Source: Natronomonas pharaonis DSM 2160
GTDB taxonomy: Archaea; Halobacteriota; Halobacteria; Halobacteriales; Haloarculaceae
NCBI RefSeq assembly: GCF_000026045.1
Contig: NC_007426.1
Span: 1 to 64,000 of the forward strand
Length of the DNA: 64,000 nucleotides
Reading direction: 5' to 3'
Shown piece after piece: positions 35,136-44,721 of this stretch. The position numbers were made by a program, and so were the translations under genes. Within the stretch, counting starts at the first letter, position 1. Every line of letters starts with the position of its first letter. Below the pieces are notes generated by a model. The model was not told where the DNA came from and did not search any database. It saw nothing but the letters and a program-made list of their open reading frames with translations.

Positions 35136-35752
35136 ACCCGACGGTCGTCGCCATCGGTGTTAACCCCGCCGGATTCGGCCGGCAGTCGCCCGCCGCGTCG
35201 GGCGTCGTCGGCGCGTCCTGCCAGTCGCTTTGCGACCCGCAACGGGTCCGGCCGCCGCTCGTGTGTGTAGGCGTCGACCACGCGGTCGGTTTCGTCGGCA
35301 CCGAGGCCGACACTCCGGGCGAAAAGCGGTGGGTCGGCCTGAAGCCGCCGGCGCGGCGGCAGCGACCGGTACGTCGCCAATCGGTCGTCTCGGGCGTCGC
35401 CGTCGAACGCGTCCTCGATGGCCGATTCGAGCCCGTCGCTTGCTTCGAAGGAGACAGCGACGACCGGACGGTCGATACGGTCGGCAAGTACCTGGAGGTC
35501 GACGACGTTATACCACGCCAGCGCGACGCCCGCGAGGAAAACATACTGGACATCGGGGCGGTCAAGCCGCTCCCAGAGGTCAGCGACGGCACCGGTCCCG
35601 TCGGACCCACCGACGGTACAGGTCCCGAAAACGAAGTCGTCTACAGTCCGGTCGGCACGGACGACAGCGCCGGCCAGCGTACTCTCTGTGGTTCCATCGT
35701 CGGTGCCGCGGAACGACTCTGCGATGCCGACGGCCCGACGGCCGGGCTTCAC
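35132..35752 (-). CDS. DUF99 family protein (Endo dU superfamily)
   Basis: The 206-residue protein starts MKPGRRAVGIAESFRG. The conserved AVGIAES(F/D) start, LAGVALAWYNVVDL and PVVAVSFEAS match DUF99 (PF01949, named endonuclease dU, related to endonuclease V). Activity on deoxyuridine or inosine is family-level knowledge and not shown here. The ATG overlaps the stop of the DUF5786 gene, and its own stop overlaps udg's ATG, so the three form an operon. Confidence 0.85.
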   Translation of the reverse strand: MKPGRRAVGIAESFRGTDDGTTESTLAGAVVRADRTVDDFVFGTCTVGGSDGTGAVADLWERLDRPDVQYVFLAGVALAWYNVVDLQVLADRIDRPVVAVSFEASDGLESAIEDAFDGDARDDRLATYRSLPPRRRLQADPPLFARSVGLGADETDRVVDAYTHERRPDPLRVAKRLAGRADDARRGGRLPAESGGVNTDGDDRRV

Positions 35753-35925
35753 TCGCCCTGCAGCCGCTCGTAGGTCTCCAACAGGTCTTCGCTCGAGGCG
35801 TCGTCGTACTCGAATTCGACTTCGCCGTCGTGGGTCGGCAGCGTCGACTGGCCGCCGTCCTCGATGTCGTCAGTATCGAGTTGCTGGTTTTCCTGTTCGG
35901 ATTCGTCGTAGCTTCCGAACCCCAT
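35749..35925 (-). CDS. DUF5786 family small acidic protein
   Basis: This 58-residue protein starts MGFGSYDESEQENQ and ends ETYERLQGE. It is very acidic, rich in Asp, Glu and Gln, and probably disordered apart from a C-terminal helix. The N-terminal MGFGSYDESEQ signature identifies the haloarchaeal DUF5786 family, whose function is unknown. Its TGA shares ATGA with the DUF99 start. A TATA-like ATTTACACT lies about 31 nt upstream, so it probably leads the operon. Confidence 0.82.
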   Translation of the reverse strand: MGFGSYDESEQENQQLDTDDIEDGGQSTLPTHDGEVEFEYDDASSEDLLETYERLQGE

Positions 35926-35952
35926 GGTCGTTTGTGACTATTCGCTCCAGCA

Positions 35953-35961
35953 GTGTAAATG
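35953..35961 (-). promoter_or_regulatory. TATA-like element for the DUF5786-DUF99-udg operon
   Basis: The minus strand reads CATTTACAC about 31 nt upstream of the DUF5786 ATG. The rest of the 196-nt gap to the divergent kinase gene holds a CCTAAAACC about 34 nt before the kinase GTG and nothing else recognisable. Confidence 0.35.
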
Positions 35962-36121
35962 ATACGCCGCCTGCACAGATGCCGAATCGTTGGCTATCCC
36001 GATGCCGTCGTGGGAAATTATTCTTCCGTTGTATTGCGGACTCAAGCGAATGAAACCGGCAGTAGTGTTATGTGGGGAGTTGTCCTAAAACCTGTAGAAT
36101 GCCAGCCAGAGTGGTCACGGC

Positions 36122-39100
36122 GTGAGCGATGGGGGCGAGCCGACGGCCACCGTCGCGTACGTCGGTCACCAGCCGCCGATGGAATCCGGCGGTGGAATCC
36201 GCATCGAGCGCGTCGGCCGTGGGTCCGTCGACGAGTACGCCCCCTACGCCGACTGCGTGCTCCTCGAAGAACCGGGCGGCGGGCTCGAGGCGCTGGCCCG
36301 GTTACAGGAACGGTCCGTGCCGACAGTGCTGTACGACCGGACCGCTGACCCGACAATCGCCGCCGAGGCGACGCGATACGGAGTCACGGAGTACGTAACA
36401 GACCGGGCGCTCGGGGCGGAGACGCTCGCCGACCGCATCGCCGACGCTGCGGGCATAACCGCACTCGACGCCGACGGCGAGCGCGAAGAGCGGGCGCTCC
36501 AGCAGTTGACGACCGCCGCAGGCGATGCAACGCTGTCGTCGTCCGAAAAGGTGCGACGGATACTGAAAGCCGGTCGGGAACGGCTCGGGGTGTCGTTCGG
36601 CTTCCTCTCGGAAGTCGACGACGGCACATGTACCGTCGTCGCCGCCGACGGCGACCCGGACGGCGTTACGCCAGGAACATCAGCGCCGCTCGAGTCGACG
36701 TTCTGCCGGCAGACGGTTCGTACAAGGGGTGTACGCGCTCTCCGCGACATTGAAAGCGATGTCTGGACGGACGGTATGGCACCGAACTACCGCTCGTTCG
36801 GTTGCTACATCGGCGTCGAGGTACACGTCGGGGACCGCTCCTACGGGACGCTGTGGTTCGCCGACACGGAGGCCCGTGAGCCGTTCACACAAAGTGAGCG
36901 GACGTTCGTGCGGCTCCTCGCGGAGTGGCTCGGCCACGAGGTCGAACGCGACCATCGAACAGTAGAGCTCCAACAAGCCCAAGAACGAACCGAGAACGTC
37001 CTCAAGCGGGTTGGTGACGGATTCTTCGCCGTCGACGACGACTGGGAACTGACATACATCAACCCGCGAGCGGAGGCACTGCTGGACGGCGACGCCGACG
37101 AGTGGCTCGGTAAGTCCCTGTGGTCAGTACTGCCGGAAGAGCTTGTCACAGAGCTTCGGGGACAATACGAGCGGGCGCTGTCGACAGGGGAAGCGACCAC
37201 GTTCGAAGTCCGTCCCGAATCGCTCGGGCTGTGGCTGGAGATGAGCGTCTACCCGGACGACGACGGGCTGACGGTGTATTTCAAGGATATCAGCGGGCGA
37301 AAACGGTACGAACAGTCGGTCGGGGAGCTGCTATCCGCGGGCGAGAAGCTCCATGCCTCCGAATCAGCCGGCGGCATCACCGATATCGCAGCCGAGGCTG
37401 CAACGCAGATTCCGGGCTTCGACCGAAGTATCGTCCGCGTTCCGGATGGGGATGGCCTCGCTATCGACGCTGCCGAAGGCTGTTCCAACCCTGATTGCGG
37501 GACCGTCGCTATCGGCGAGGGGGTGGCGGGACAGGCCTATGAGCGCGGTGCGCTCGTCGACGGGGACAGCTCGTGTCTTCCGGGCGACGAGTCGTTGGCG
37601 GCCCCGCTTGGCAAACACGGCGTCATCGTCGTCGGCTGTGGGTCGGCGACCGGCGAGACCGACCGGCGGCTGCTGTCGCTGCTGGCGTCGAACGTCGAGT
37701 CAGCGCTTGAGCGAACCGACCGCGAACGGCAGCTCCGGCGCTACAAGGCCATCCACGAGACCGTCGAACAGATGGTGTTTGTCGTCAGCGAGGGCACACA
37801 AATAGACCTCGTTACCCAGCCGCTTGCCGACCGATTCGGCTACGACCGCGAGGAACTCGTCGGGTCTGAGCTGACAGCGCTCGCTGACGACGAGACGGTC
37901 GAGCTCGGCTTCGAAGCCTACGAACGGCTCCGGAACGGCGAGGAGGGACCCGTCGTTATCGAAACGACGCTCCCGGCGGCCGACGGCGAGACCGTTCCGG
38001 TCGAGATAGAGTACTCGCTGCTCTCATCGAACAGCGAGTTCGACGGGCTCGTCGGCGTGGTCCGTGACCGGACGGAGCTGGCCCAGACACGGGCCGAACT
38101 CGAAGACGAGCGCGACCGCTTTCAGCACCTGTTCAACCAACTGCCCGATGCCGTCGTCGACACCGAGTTCGTCGAAGGAGAGCCGGTCGTCAGGGACGCA
38201 AACGCCGCTTTCGAGGAGACGTTCGGCGTCGATGCCGAACAGCTTCGCGGCGACCCGCTCGATGAGCACATCGTTCCGCCGGGTCATGAGGAAGGGACCA
38301 AACAGCTCAACGACGACGCGCTTTCGGTCGATCGCCACACCGCCGAGGTCAGACGGGAGACGGCCGACGGCCAGCGAACGTTCCTCTTCCGCGGCGTGGC
38401 CTACGAAGTCGAGTCGACGACCCGCGGGTTCGGCATCTACACGGACATCACCGAACGGCTCGAACAGGAGCGCCGGCTCCGTGTTCTTCACAGAGTACTG
38501 CGACACAACCTCCGCAACGAGATGACCGCCATCGTCGGCTATGCGGATATGTTGCGGGACGAACTTGACGGAGTGGAACACCGCGGCTACGCCGAGCAAA
38601 TATACCGGCAGGCCAACGAGGTTTCGAAGCTCGGCGAGCAGGTAAAGCGCATCCAGCAGGCGCTGGATGTCGAGCGGCGGCGGGTACCGGTCGACCCCGA
38701 ACGGCTCGTCGACGACATCGCCGAGTGGTACCGCGACGAGTATCCCACAGCGTCGATATCGGTTGCTGCCGACTCGACGGTGCCGGTCGTCGCCGACGAA
38801 CTCCTGAAGACGGCCGTCGACAACCTCGTCGAAAACGCCGTCGAGCATCATCCGGGCGAACCGACCGTCGATGTCGAGCTGGAGGCAGTCGGCGACGAGT
38901 GGTTCGACATCACCGTCCGGGACGACGGCCCCGGTATCCCCGAACGCGAGCAGGCGGTCATCAGCGGCGAACGGGAGATTACCCAGCTCGACCACAGTAT
39001 GGGGCTCGGGCTGTGGGTCGCCCGCTGGATTGTCGACGGCATCGGCGGCGAGTTCGTCTTCGGTGACTGCGAGGACGGGACGGAGGTGACGCTGCGGCTA

Positions 39101-39163
39101 CAGCAGGCGACGGTGGAGACGGACGTGCGGGCCGAGCCGACAGCCGACGAGCCGCCAACCTGA
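36122..39163 (+). CDS. Large multi-sensor histidine kinase (pseudo-receiver, GAF, PAS)
   Basis: The 1013-residue kinase uses a GTG start. Residues 1-110 resemble a receiver domain in which the phospho-acceptor Asp appears replaced (CVLLEEPGGG). Then come GAF (about 140-290), PAS (295-395), GAF (400-540), PAS (545-655) and PAS (665-780). The HisKA H-box has the acceptor His795 in RVLRHNLRNEM. HATPase motifs are DNLVENAVEHH, DDGPGIPE and MGLGLWVA. No membrane helix is present, so it is cytosolic. Neither signal nor partner regulator is known. Confidence 0.9.
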   Translation: MSDGGEPTATVAYVGHQPPMESGGGIRIERVGRGSVDEYAPYADCVLLEEPGGGLEALARLQERSVPTVLYDRTADPTIAAEATRYGVTEYVTDRALGAETLADRIADAAGITALDADGEREERALQQLTTAAGDATLSSSEKVRRILKAGRERLGVSFGFLSEVDDGTCTVVAADGDPDGVTPGTSAPLESTFCRQTVRTRGVRALRDIESDVWTDGMAPNYRSFGCYIGVEVHVGDRSYGTLWFADTEAREPFTQSERTFVRLLAEWLGHEVERDHRTVELQQAQERTENVLKRVGDGFFAVDDDWELTYINPRAEALLDGDADEWLGKSLWSVLPEELVTELRGQYERALSTGEATTFEVRPESLGLWLEMSVYPDDDGLTVYFKDISGRKRYEQSVGELLSAGEKLHASESAGGITDIAAEAATQIPGFDRSIVRVPDGDGLAIDAAEGCSNPDCGTVAIGEGVAGQAYERGALVDGDSSCLPGDESLAAPLGKHGVIVVGCGSATGETDRRLLSLLASNVESALERTDRERQLRRYKAIHETVEQMVFVVSEGTQIDLVTQPLADRFGYDREELVGSELTALADDETVELGFEAYERLRNGEEGPVVIETTLPAADGETVPVEIEYSLLSSNSEFDGLVGVVRDRTELAQTRAELEDERDRFQHLFNQLPDAVVDTEFVEGEPVVRDANAAFEETFGVDAEQLRGDPLDEHIVPPGHEEGTKQLNDDALSVDRHTAEVRRETADGQRTFLFRGVAYEVESTTRGFGIYTDITERLEQERRLRVLHRVLRHNLRNEMTAIVGYADMLRDELDGVEHRGYAEQIYRQANEVSKLGEQVKRIQQALDVERRRVPVDPERLVDDIAEWYRDEYPTASISVAADSTVPVVADELLKTAVDNLVENAVEHHPGEPTVDVELEAVGDEWFDITVRDDGPGIPEREQAVISGEREITQLDHSMGLGLWVARWIVDGIGGEFVFGDCEDGTEVTLRLQQATVETDVRAEPTADEPPT

Positions 39164-39189
39164 ATACGGCAGCCGACGACCCTCTCGGC

Positions 39190-39801
39190 ATGGACGTATA
39201 CCACGTGACAGCCAACGCGGAGACGTTTACCTGCAATGCCTACCTCGTCGATGGCGACCGAACAGTGCTCGTCGACGCCGGCGCGATGGACGGCGTCGTC
39301 GATGTCGTCGACGAGTACACCGACATGCTCGATGCGGTCGTCCTAACACACCAGCACAGCGACCACATCGCCGAGCTCGATGCCGTGCTCGATGCCTTCG
39401 ATGCGCCGCTGTACGCCTACGACGACCATCCACAGCGGACGAACGAACTCGACGACGGCGACCAGATATTCATGGGCGACGAGCCGTTCGACGTCGTCTA
39501 CACCCCCGGCCACGCCGACGACCACGTCGCCCTCGTCTCGGAGACGACGCTTTTCAGCGGCGACGTGGTCGTCCACGACGACGGGGCCTTCGATTACGGA
39601 AGCTTCGGTCGGACCGACATGCCCGGCCAGTCGCGCGAGCGGCTCATCGAAAGCATCCAGACACTTCTAGACCGGATGGGCGAGGACGTCGAACACATGT
39701 ACGCCGGCCACGGCGACACGTTCCACGGCGATGTTCGGGATGTCGTCGAGACGGCGCTACAGCGGGCCGAGAAACGGGAGCCAAAATATCCAGAAGAGTA
39801 A
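39190..39801 (+). CDS. MBL-fold metallo-hydrolase
   Basis: The 203-residue protein has the metallo-beta-lactamase motif THQHSDHIAE and downstream metal ligands in TPGHADDH, FSGDVV and AGHGD. This is the glyoxalase II-like hydrolase superfamily. It lies 26 nt after the kinase gene on the same strand and may be cotranscribed. The substrate is unknown; hydroxyacylglutathione-type thioester hydrolysis is one possibility. Confidence 0.85.
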   Translation: MDVYHVTANAETFTCNAYLVDGDRTVLVDAGAMDGVVDVVDEYTDMLDAVVLTHQHSDHIAELDAVLDAFDAPLYAYDDHPQRTNELDDGDQIFMGDEPFDVVYTPGHADDHVALVSETTLFSGDVVVHDDGAFDYGSFGRTDMPGQSRERLIESIQTLLDRMGEDVEHMYAGHGDTFHGDVRDVVETALQRAEKREPKYPEE

Positions 39802-39867
39802 CGCCGGTGGTCCGAGCCGTGGGCTGTCGGGAGAGCGTGCCAACGGAAAACAGCAGCCGAAGCCGGA

Positions 39868-40017
39868 TTAGGCCGCGCGGCGTTCCTTCGCCTTGGGGCG
39901 AAGCTTCTTGTATCCGCACTTCCGGCAGCTGTCGGCACGTTTCGGGTTGCGGGCGTTGCAGCGCATACAAATCATCTTGTCGAGAATGCGCTCTTCTGCC
40001 TCCTCGAAGCTAGCCAT
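39868..40017 (-). CDS. rpl40e: 50S ribosomal protein L40e
   Basis: The 49-residue zinc protein starts [15 protein letters not shown]. Two CxxC pairs, CMRC and CRKC (within [16 protein letters not shown]), match L40e. The C-terminus is basic ([12 protein letters not shown]). Longer upstream starts are rejected because a TATA-like element lies 29 nt before this one. It is divergent from the SRP54 gene. Confidence 0.95.
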   Translation of the reverse strand: MASFEEAEERILDKMICMRCNARNPKRADSCRKCGYKKLRPKAKERRAA

Positions 40018-40041
40018 ACGCGAGCCGAGACGGCCCGCGCG

Positions 40042-40049
40042 GATAAACC
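40042..40049 (-). promoter_or_regulatory. TATA-like element for rpl40e
   Basis: The minus strand reads GGTTTATC about 29 nt upstream of the L40e ATG, consistent with a leaderless message. Confidence 0.45.
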
Positions 40050-40112
40050 TAACCGTTCGCGGCCGCTCCACGGAGTGTTCGGTCGGCGCGGGCGACGGCC
40101 ACGACGAACAAA

Positions 40113-40121
40113 GGCTTTACC
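40113..40121 (+). promoter_or_regulatory. TATA-like element for ffh/srp54
   Basis: GGCTTTACC lies about 29 nt upstream of the ATG at 40146. Confidence 0.45.
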
Positions 40122-40145
40122 GGCTGGACCATCTACGGACGGCAA

Positions 40146-41546
40146 ATGGTACTCGACGACCTGGGCAGTTCCCTTCGGGGAACGCTCGACAAACTACAGG
40201 GGAAGACGACCCTCAGCGAGGACGATGTCGAGGAAATCGTCAAGGAGATTCAGCGGTCGCTGCTGTCAGCGGACGTCGACGTCGACCTCGTGATGGACCT
40301 CTCGGACTCGATTCGGGAGCGCGCACTCGACGAGGAGCCACCGGCGGGCACGACCGCTCGCGACCACGTCCTCAAGATTGTCTACGAGGAGATGGTCGAG
40401 CTGGTCGGCGAGTCGACAGCGCTGCCGCTCGAGGAACAGACCATCGTGCTTGCGGGACTGCAGGGGTCGGGGAAGACGACCACCGCCGCCAAGATGGCGT
40501 GGTGGTTCTCGAAGAAAGGGCTTCGCCCGGCAGTCATCCAGACCGACACCTTCCGGCCCGGTGCCTACGACCAGGCCAAGGAGATGTGCGAACGGGCCGA
40601 GGTCGACTTCTACGGCAACCCCGACAGCGACGACCCGGTCGAAATCGCCGAGAGAGGACTCGAAGAGACCGCCGATGCCGACGTCCACATCGTCGACACG
40701 GCCGGTCGGCACGCCCTCGAAGAAGCGCTCATCGACGAACTCGAGGCCATCGAGTCGGCCGTCGACCCCGACCGGAACCTGCTGGTACTGGACGCCGCCA
40801 TCGGGCAGGGCGCAAAGGACCAAGCCGAGCGGTTCCACGACGCGGTCGGCATCGACGGCGTCGCCATCACCAAGCTCGACGGGACCGCCAAAGGTGGGGG
40901 CGCGCTAGCGGCTGTCGACCAGACGGACTCGTCTATCGCCTTCCTCGGGACCGGCGAGGAGGTCAAAGACATCGAGCGGTTCGAACCCTCCGGGTTCATT
41001 TCGCGGCTGCTGGGGATGGGCGACCTCAAACAGCTCTCAGAGCGCGTCGAACGCGCAATGGAGGAAACCCAAGCCGAGGAGGACTGGGACCCCGAGGACC
41101 TGATGAAAGGGGAGTTCACCCTGAAGGACATGCGGAACCAGATGAACGCGATGAACAAGATGGGGCCGCTCGACCAGGTAATGGATATGATTCCGGGGCT
41201 CGGCGGAGGAATTAAAGACCAGCTCCCGGACGACGCGATGGACATGACCCAAGAACGGCTGCGGGATTTCGAGGTCATCATGGACTCGATGTCCGAGGCC
41301 GAACTGGAGAACCCCCGCGCTATCGGCCAAAGTCAGATTGAACGCATCGCCCGCGGCTCCGGCACGGACGAAGACACCGTCCGGGAACTGCTCGAACAGC
41401 ACAAGATGATGAGTCGGATGATGAAGCAGTTCCAGGGCATGGGCGACGGCGATATGCAGCGGATGATGAAGCAGATGCAACAGGGCGGCGGCGGAGGCGG
41501 CGGTGGCGGTGGCGGCCTCGGCGGCATGGGGCCGTTCGGCGACTAA
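40146..41546 (+). CDS. ffh: Signal recognition particle GTPase SRP54
   Basis: The 466-residue protein has an N domain (1-90), a G domain ([29 protein letters not shown]) and a Met-rich M domain (about 300-440) that binds signal sequences and 7S RNA. The extreme C-terminus is a Gly-rich stretch (eleven Gly) before LGGMGPFGD. It targets nascent membrane and secreted proteins. It is divergent from rpl40e. Confidence 0.96.
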   Translation: MVLDDLGSSLRGTLDKLQGKTTLSEDDVEEIVKEIQRSLLSADVDVDLVMDLSDSIRERALDEEPPAGTTARDHVLKIVYEEMVELVGESTALPLEEQTIVLAGLQGSGKTTTAAKMAWWFSKKGLRPAVIQTDTFRPGAYDQAKEMCERAEVDFYGNPDSDDPVEIAERGLEETADADVHIVDTAGRHALEEALIDELEAIESAVDPDRNLLVLDAAIGQGAKDQAERFHDAVGIDGVAITKLDGTAKGGGALAAVDQTDSSIAFLGTGEEVKDIERFEPSGFISRLLGMGDLKQLSERVERAMEETQAEEDWDPEDLMKGEFTLKDMRNQMNAMNKMGPLDQVMDMIPGLGGGIKDQLPDDAMDMTQERLRDFEVIMDSMSEAELENPRAIGQSQIERIARGSGTDEDTVRELLEQHKMMSRMMKQFQGMGDGDMQRMMKQMQQGGGGGGGGGGGLGGMGPFGD

Positions 41547-41620
41547 CGCCCCTGGCTGGCCGCGGTAACCGATACGGGTGAGCGACACCCATAACAACGC
41601 TCTGGTGCCTATTTTCGGTA

Positions 41621-42901
41621 GTGGCACACAGACGGACGCTTCTTTTCGCCGTGGTACTCGTTGCGCTCGGAGCGATAGCCGTCCCGGTCGTTGCGGACGT
41701 GCCGGATGCGCGACTCGTCGTCTCCGATGTCGAGGTAACGCCGGAGGCTCCCGAGCCGGGGAACACGACGAGCGTCGAGTTCACCGTCGAGAACTCCGCC
41801 GGCAGCGCCACCGGCGTCGACATCGAGGCCATCGAGCTTCGAGAACGGGCACGTGTCGGCGAGACGCACGCCGCGGCCGGCAACGTCGGGTCGCTCTCGG
41901 CGGGTGACGACGTCACGCTCTCGTTGTCGACCGCCTTCGAGGAAGCGGGCGTCCACGACCTCGAACTCGCGGTGACGGCGGTCGACGAAGCCGGAGCCGA
42001 GGTTACCGTCACCCGGCCCGTGACCATCGTCGTCGGCGGCGTCGACGCCGCGGGCATCACCGACGACGTGCAAATCGACGTTCAGGAGGTCGACCCGGCA
42101 GAGTTGGACGACGAGGAGGACGACCTCGATGTCGACCTCGGTGCCGACGGTATCCTCGGCGACGGCGACGACGAGGACGAGGAGTCCCGAACGTCACTAA
42201 TCCGCGTCGAGGTGACGAACTTCGGAACCGCAACCGCCCGCGAAGTCGCCGTCACACCGGCGGTGGAGGACGGTCCCGAACTGGCCGAGCCGCCGGCACG
42301 TCTCGCCCTCCCTGATGTCCAGCCGGGCGACGCCGAGAGCGTCTTCTTCAATGCGGCAGCCTTCGACGAACCGACGACGCTGTCGTTCGAAGCCGGCTAT
42401 ACACTCGGCACGGAGCGGGAAACGAGCGAGACGACCTTCGAGTACCGGCCCAACCGCGGCGAGGTCATCCTCACCGATGTCGATATGACCAGCGAAGACG
42501 GCACGGTGACCGTCACCGGCAATGCCGCCAATCCCGGCCTCGGCGAAATAAACGGCGCTGTCGTCGCCGTCGAGGAAACGGAAACAGTCTCGCCGACCTA
42601 TCCCGCCCGGGAGTACTTCGTGGGGACGGTTCCGGAAAGCGAGTTCGTCAGGTTCGACGTGACTGCCGATGTGGACCACGACAACGCCACTACGGTCCCC
42701 ATCACGGTCACATATCTCGCCGACGGCGAGCCATACGAGCGGACCGTCGAACTCCCCTACGAGCCGCGTACCGCCGACAGAGGCGACAGCGGCGGCGGTG
42801 ACGGTGTCCCGCTTTCCGTCGCCGCCGCGGTCGCCGGGTCGGCGCTCGTTGCGGGGTCGGTCGCTGTCGGCTGGAGGCGCAGAAGCCGTGCCGGCGATTG
42901 A
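41621..42901 (+). CDS. Exported CARDB-like protein of an ABC transporter operon
   Basis: The 426-residue protein starts at GTG. A signal peptide spans residues 1-25. CARDB-like Ig domains are at about 28-140 and 190-290, with a third beta region at 290-385. An acidic stretch (157-189) links the first two. A C-terminal membrane helix (about 397-416) is followed by RRRSRAGD. It overlaps the ABC ATPase gene by 14 nt. It probably serves as the extracytoplasmic partner of the ABC complex, analogous to MacA. This role is inferred from the operon. Confidence 0.8.
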   Translation: MAHRRTLLFAVVLVALGAIAVPVVADVPDARLVVSDVEVTPEAPEPGNTTSVEFTVENSAGSATGVDIEAIELRERARVGETHAAAGNVGSLSAGDDVTLSLSTAFEEAGVHDLELAVTAVDEAGAEVTVTRPVTIVVGGVDAAGITDDVQIDVQEVDPAELDDEEDDLDVDLGADGILGDGDDEDEESRTSLIRVEVTNFGTATAREVAVTPAVEDGPELAEPPARLALPDVQPGDAESVFFNAAAFDEPTTLSFEAGYTLGTERETSETTFEYRPNRGEVILTDVDMTSEDGTVTVTGNAANPGLGEINGAVVAVEETETVSPTYPAREYFVGTVPESEFVRFDVTADVDHDNATTVPITVTYLADGEPYERTVELPYEPRTADRGDSGGGDGVPLSVAAAVAGSALVAGSVAVGWRRRSRAGD

Positions 42902-43544
42902 GCTGACTGGCGTTACGCGACGCTACGAGGGGGGCGGTGAAACGGTCGTGGCGCTCGATTCGGTGTCGCTTTCGGTCGACCGCGGCGCGTTCGTCGCGAT
43001 AATGGGGCCGAGCGGCAGCGGCAAATCCACGCTGCTGAACGTCATCGGGTTGCTCGATGCACCGGACGCTGGCAGCGTCGTCGTTGACGCTGTCGACGTA
43101 ACTGACCTCGACACCGCCGAGCGGACACAGATGCGCAAGGAAACTGTCGGATTCGTCTTTCAGGACTTCCATCTCATCCCGACGCTGTCGGCCCAAGAGA
43201 ACGTGGTATTGCCGACGATATACGACCGGGAGCCGCGGCAAGAGCGGGCGCGGGCGTTGCTGGAACGGGTCGGGCTTGGCGACCGGCTCGACCACGCGCC
43301 GGACGAACTCAGCGGCGGCCAGAAACAGCGCGTCGCCATCGCGCGGTCGCTCATCAACGAACCGGGCATTATCCTCGCCGACGAACCGACCGGAAACCTC
43401 GACCGCGAGACGGGCACCCGGATACTGGAGACGCTAACCGACGTGACCGACCGCGGCGTTAGTGTCGTCGCGGTGACCCACGACCCGGCGGTCGCCGACC
43501 ACGCCGACCGGACTATCGAACTCCGCGATGGGGTGATACAGTGA
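42888..43544 (+). CDS. ABC transporter ATP-binding protein (MacB/LolD type)
   Basis: The 218-residue ATPase starts at GTG (VPAIELTGV). Walker A is GPSGSGKST, the signature is LSGGQKQR, and Walker B is IILADEPTGNLD. The LolD/MacB-type subfamily is identified by EPTGNLD and the following permease. It overlaps the CARDB gene by 14 nt and the permease start by 4 nt (GTGA), so all three are cotranslated. Confidence 0.92.
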   Translation: MPAIELTGVTRRYEGGGETVVALDSVSLSVDRGAFVAIMGPSGSGKSTLLNVIGLLDAPDAGSVVVDAVDVTDLDTAERTQMRKETVGFVFQDFHLIPTLSAQENVVLPTIYDREPRQERARALLERVGLGDRLDHAPDELSGGQKQRVAIARSLINEPGIILADEPTGNLDRETGTRILETLTDVTDRGVSVVAVTHDPAVADHADRTIELRDGVIQ

Positions 43545-44668
43545 CGCGGATACCGTCGCTTTTTGTCGCCCGGCGGAACCTCTCGCGGAACCGGCTTCGG
43601 TCGGCGCTGGCAGCGCTCGGCATCCTTGTCGGTGTTGTCGCCATCGCCTCGCTCGGCATCTTCGGCAACGTACTCGCCGTCGGGGCCGACGACGCGCTCG
43701 GCGATATCGGCACGCAGGTCATCATCACGCCGAACGCCGACGCCGGAATCAGTTCCATCGACGACGGGACGGTAACGGAAATCGAACGGGTCGCCGGGGA
43801 CGCCGCCGTCGTGCCGTTACGAACCGACGGCGGGCTGGTCGAACGAGGGAGCGCGACCGCCGCCGGGACGATATACGGCATCGAGAACCCCGCAGCGGTC
43901 TACACCGCTGATGAGGGGCGGCTCCCGGAACGGCACAGACAGGGGGCTGTCGTCGGCGCGGACCTGGCGTCGACGCTTGAACTCCGGGTCGGCGACAGCA
44001 TCGATGTCGCCGGCGATAGCCACCGCGTCATCGCGGTGCTCGAACCGGTCGAATCGTTCACCCCAATCTCGCCGGACGACGCGGTGATGCTGCCGGAAGC
44101 AGCTGTCGGTGATGGCGACGGCTACGAGCAAGTGGTCGTCCAGACGGAGACAGGAGCGGCGGCGACGGCCGTTGCTGACGCAGTCGAACTGACGGTCAAC
44201 GACCGCGACGAACGGGTCGATGTGTTCGAGCTTTCCTCCGTCGTCGACGAGATAGACGAGTTCTTCTCGCTGCTTTCCGTATTCCTCATCGGGTTAGGTG
44301 GCATCTCGCTTTTCGTCGCCGGCGTGAGTATTCTCAATGTAATGCTGATGAGCACCGTCGAGCGGCGGGAAGAAATCGGCGTGATGCGTGCGGTCGGCGT
44401 GCCGCGGCGGGCGGTGCTCCGGACGATGCTCTTCGAGGCGGCGCTTCTGGGGCTGGTCGGAGCAGCCGGCGGCGTCGTCATCACGGCGCTGCTCGTCGTT
44501 GGGCTCTATCTGGCGACGCCGGTCGAACTGTGGGTCGTCCTCGACCCGACGAACGGCGTCTATCTGGCGGCTGCGTTCGCCTTCGGCGTGCTCATAAGCG
44601 TCGTCAGCGGGCTGTACCCGGCATGGAAGGCCGCCAACGAGCGGCCGGTCGAAGCGCTCCGGAGCTGA
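43541..44668 (+). CDS. ABC transporter permease (MacB/FtsX type)
   Basis: The 375-residue protein starts at GTG. It has an N-terminal membrane helix (about 23-45), a long extracytoplasmic domain (50-250) and three C-terminal helices (about 252-275, 300-325 and 340-365). This is the MacB/FtsX layout. It forms a complex with the preceding ATPase and CARDB protein. Such systems export or mechanically transmit signals; cargo is unknown. Confidence 0.9.
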   Translation: MTRIPSLFVARRNLSRNRLRSALAALGILVGVVAIASLGIFGNVLAVGADDALGDIGTQVIITPNADAGISSIDDGTVTEIERVAGDAAVVPLRTDGGLVERGSATAAGTIYGIENPAAVYTADEGRLPERHRQGAVVGADLASTLELRVGDSIDVAGDSHRVIAVLEPVESFTPISPDDAVMLPEAAVGDGDGYEQVVVQTETGAAATAVADAVELTVNDRDERVDVFELSSVVDEIDEFFSLLSVFLIGLGGISLFVAGVSILNVMLMSTVERREEIGVMRAVGVPRRAVLRTMLFEAALLGLVGAAGGVVITALLVVGLYLATPVELWVVLDPTNGVYLAAAFAFGVLISVVSGLYPAWKAANERPVEALRS

Positions 44669-44691
44669 GCGCCGCGACCACCGCCGACCCG

Positions 44692-44699
44692 TTTTTAAC
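44692..44699 (+). promoter_or_regulatory. TATA box of lpdA
   Basis: TTTTTAAC lies about 26 nt upstream of the ATG at 44722, consistent with a leaderless transcript independent of the ABC operon. Confidence 0.5.
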
Positions 44700-44721
44700 C
44701 CCGGCGGGCGTGGCATCGACA

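Noticed and set aside
41480-41520. Run of GGC/GGT codons near the end of ffh, considered as a repeat element
   Set aside because: It encodes the Gly-rich C-terminal tail of SRP54, known in haloarchaea. It is coding low complexity only.
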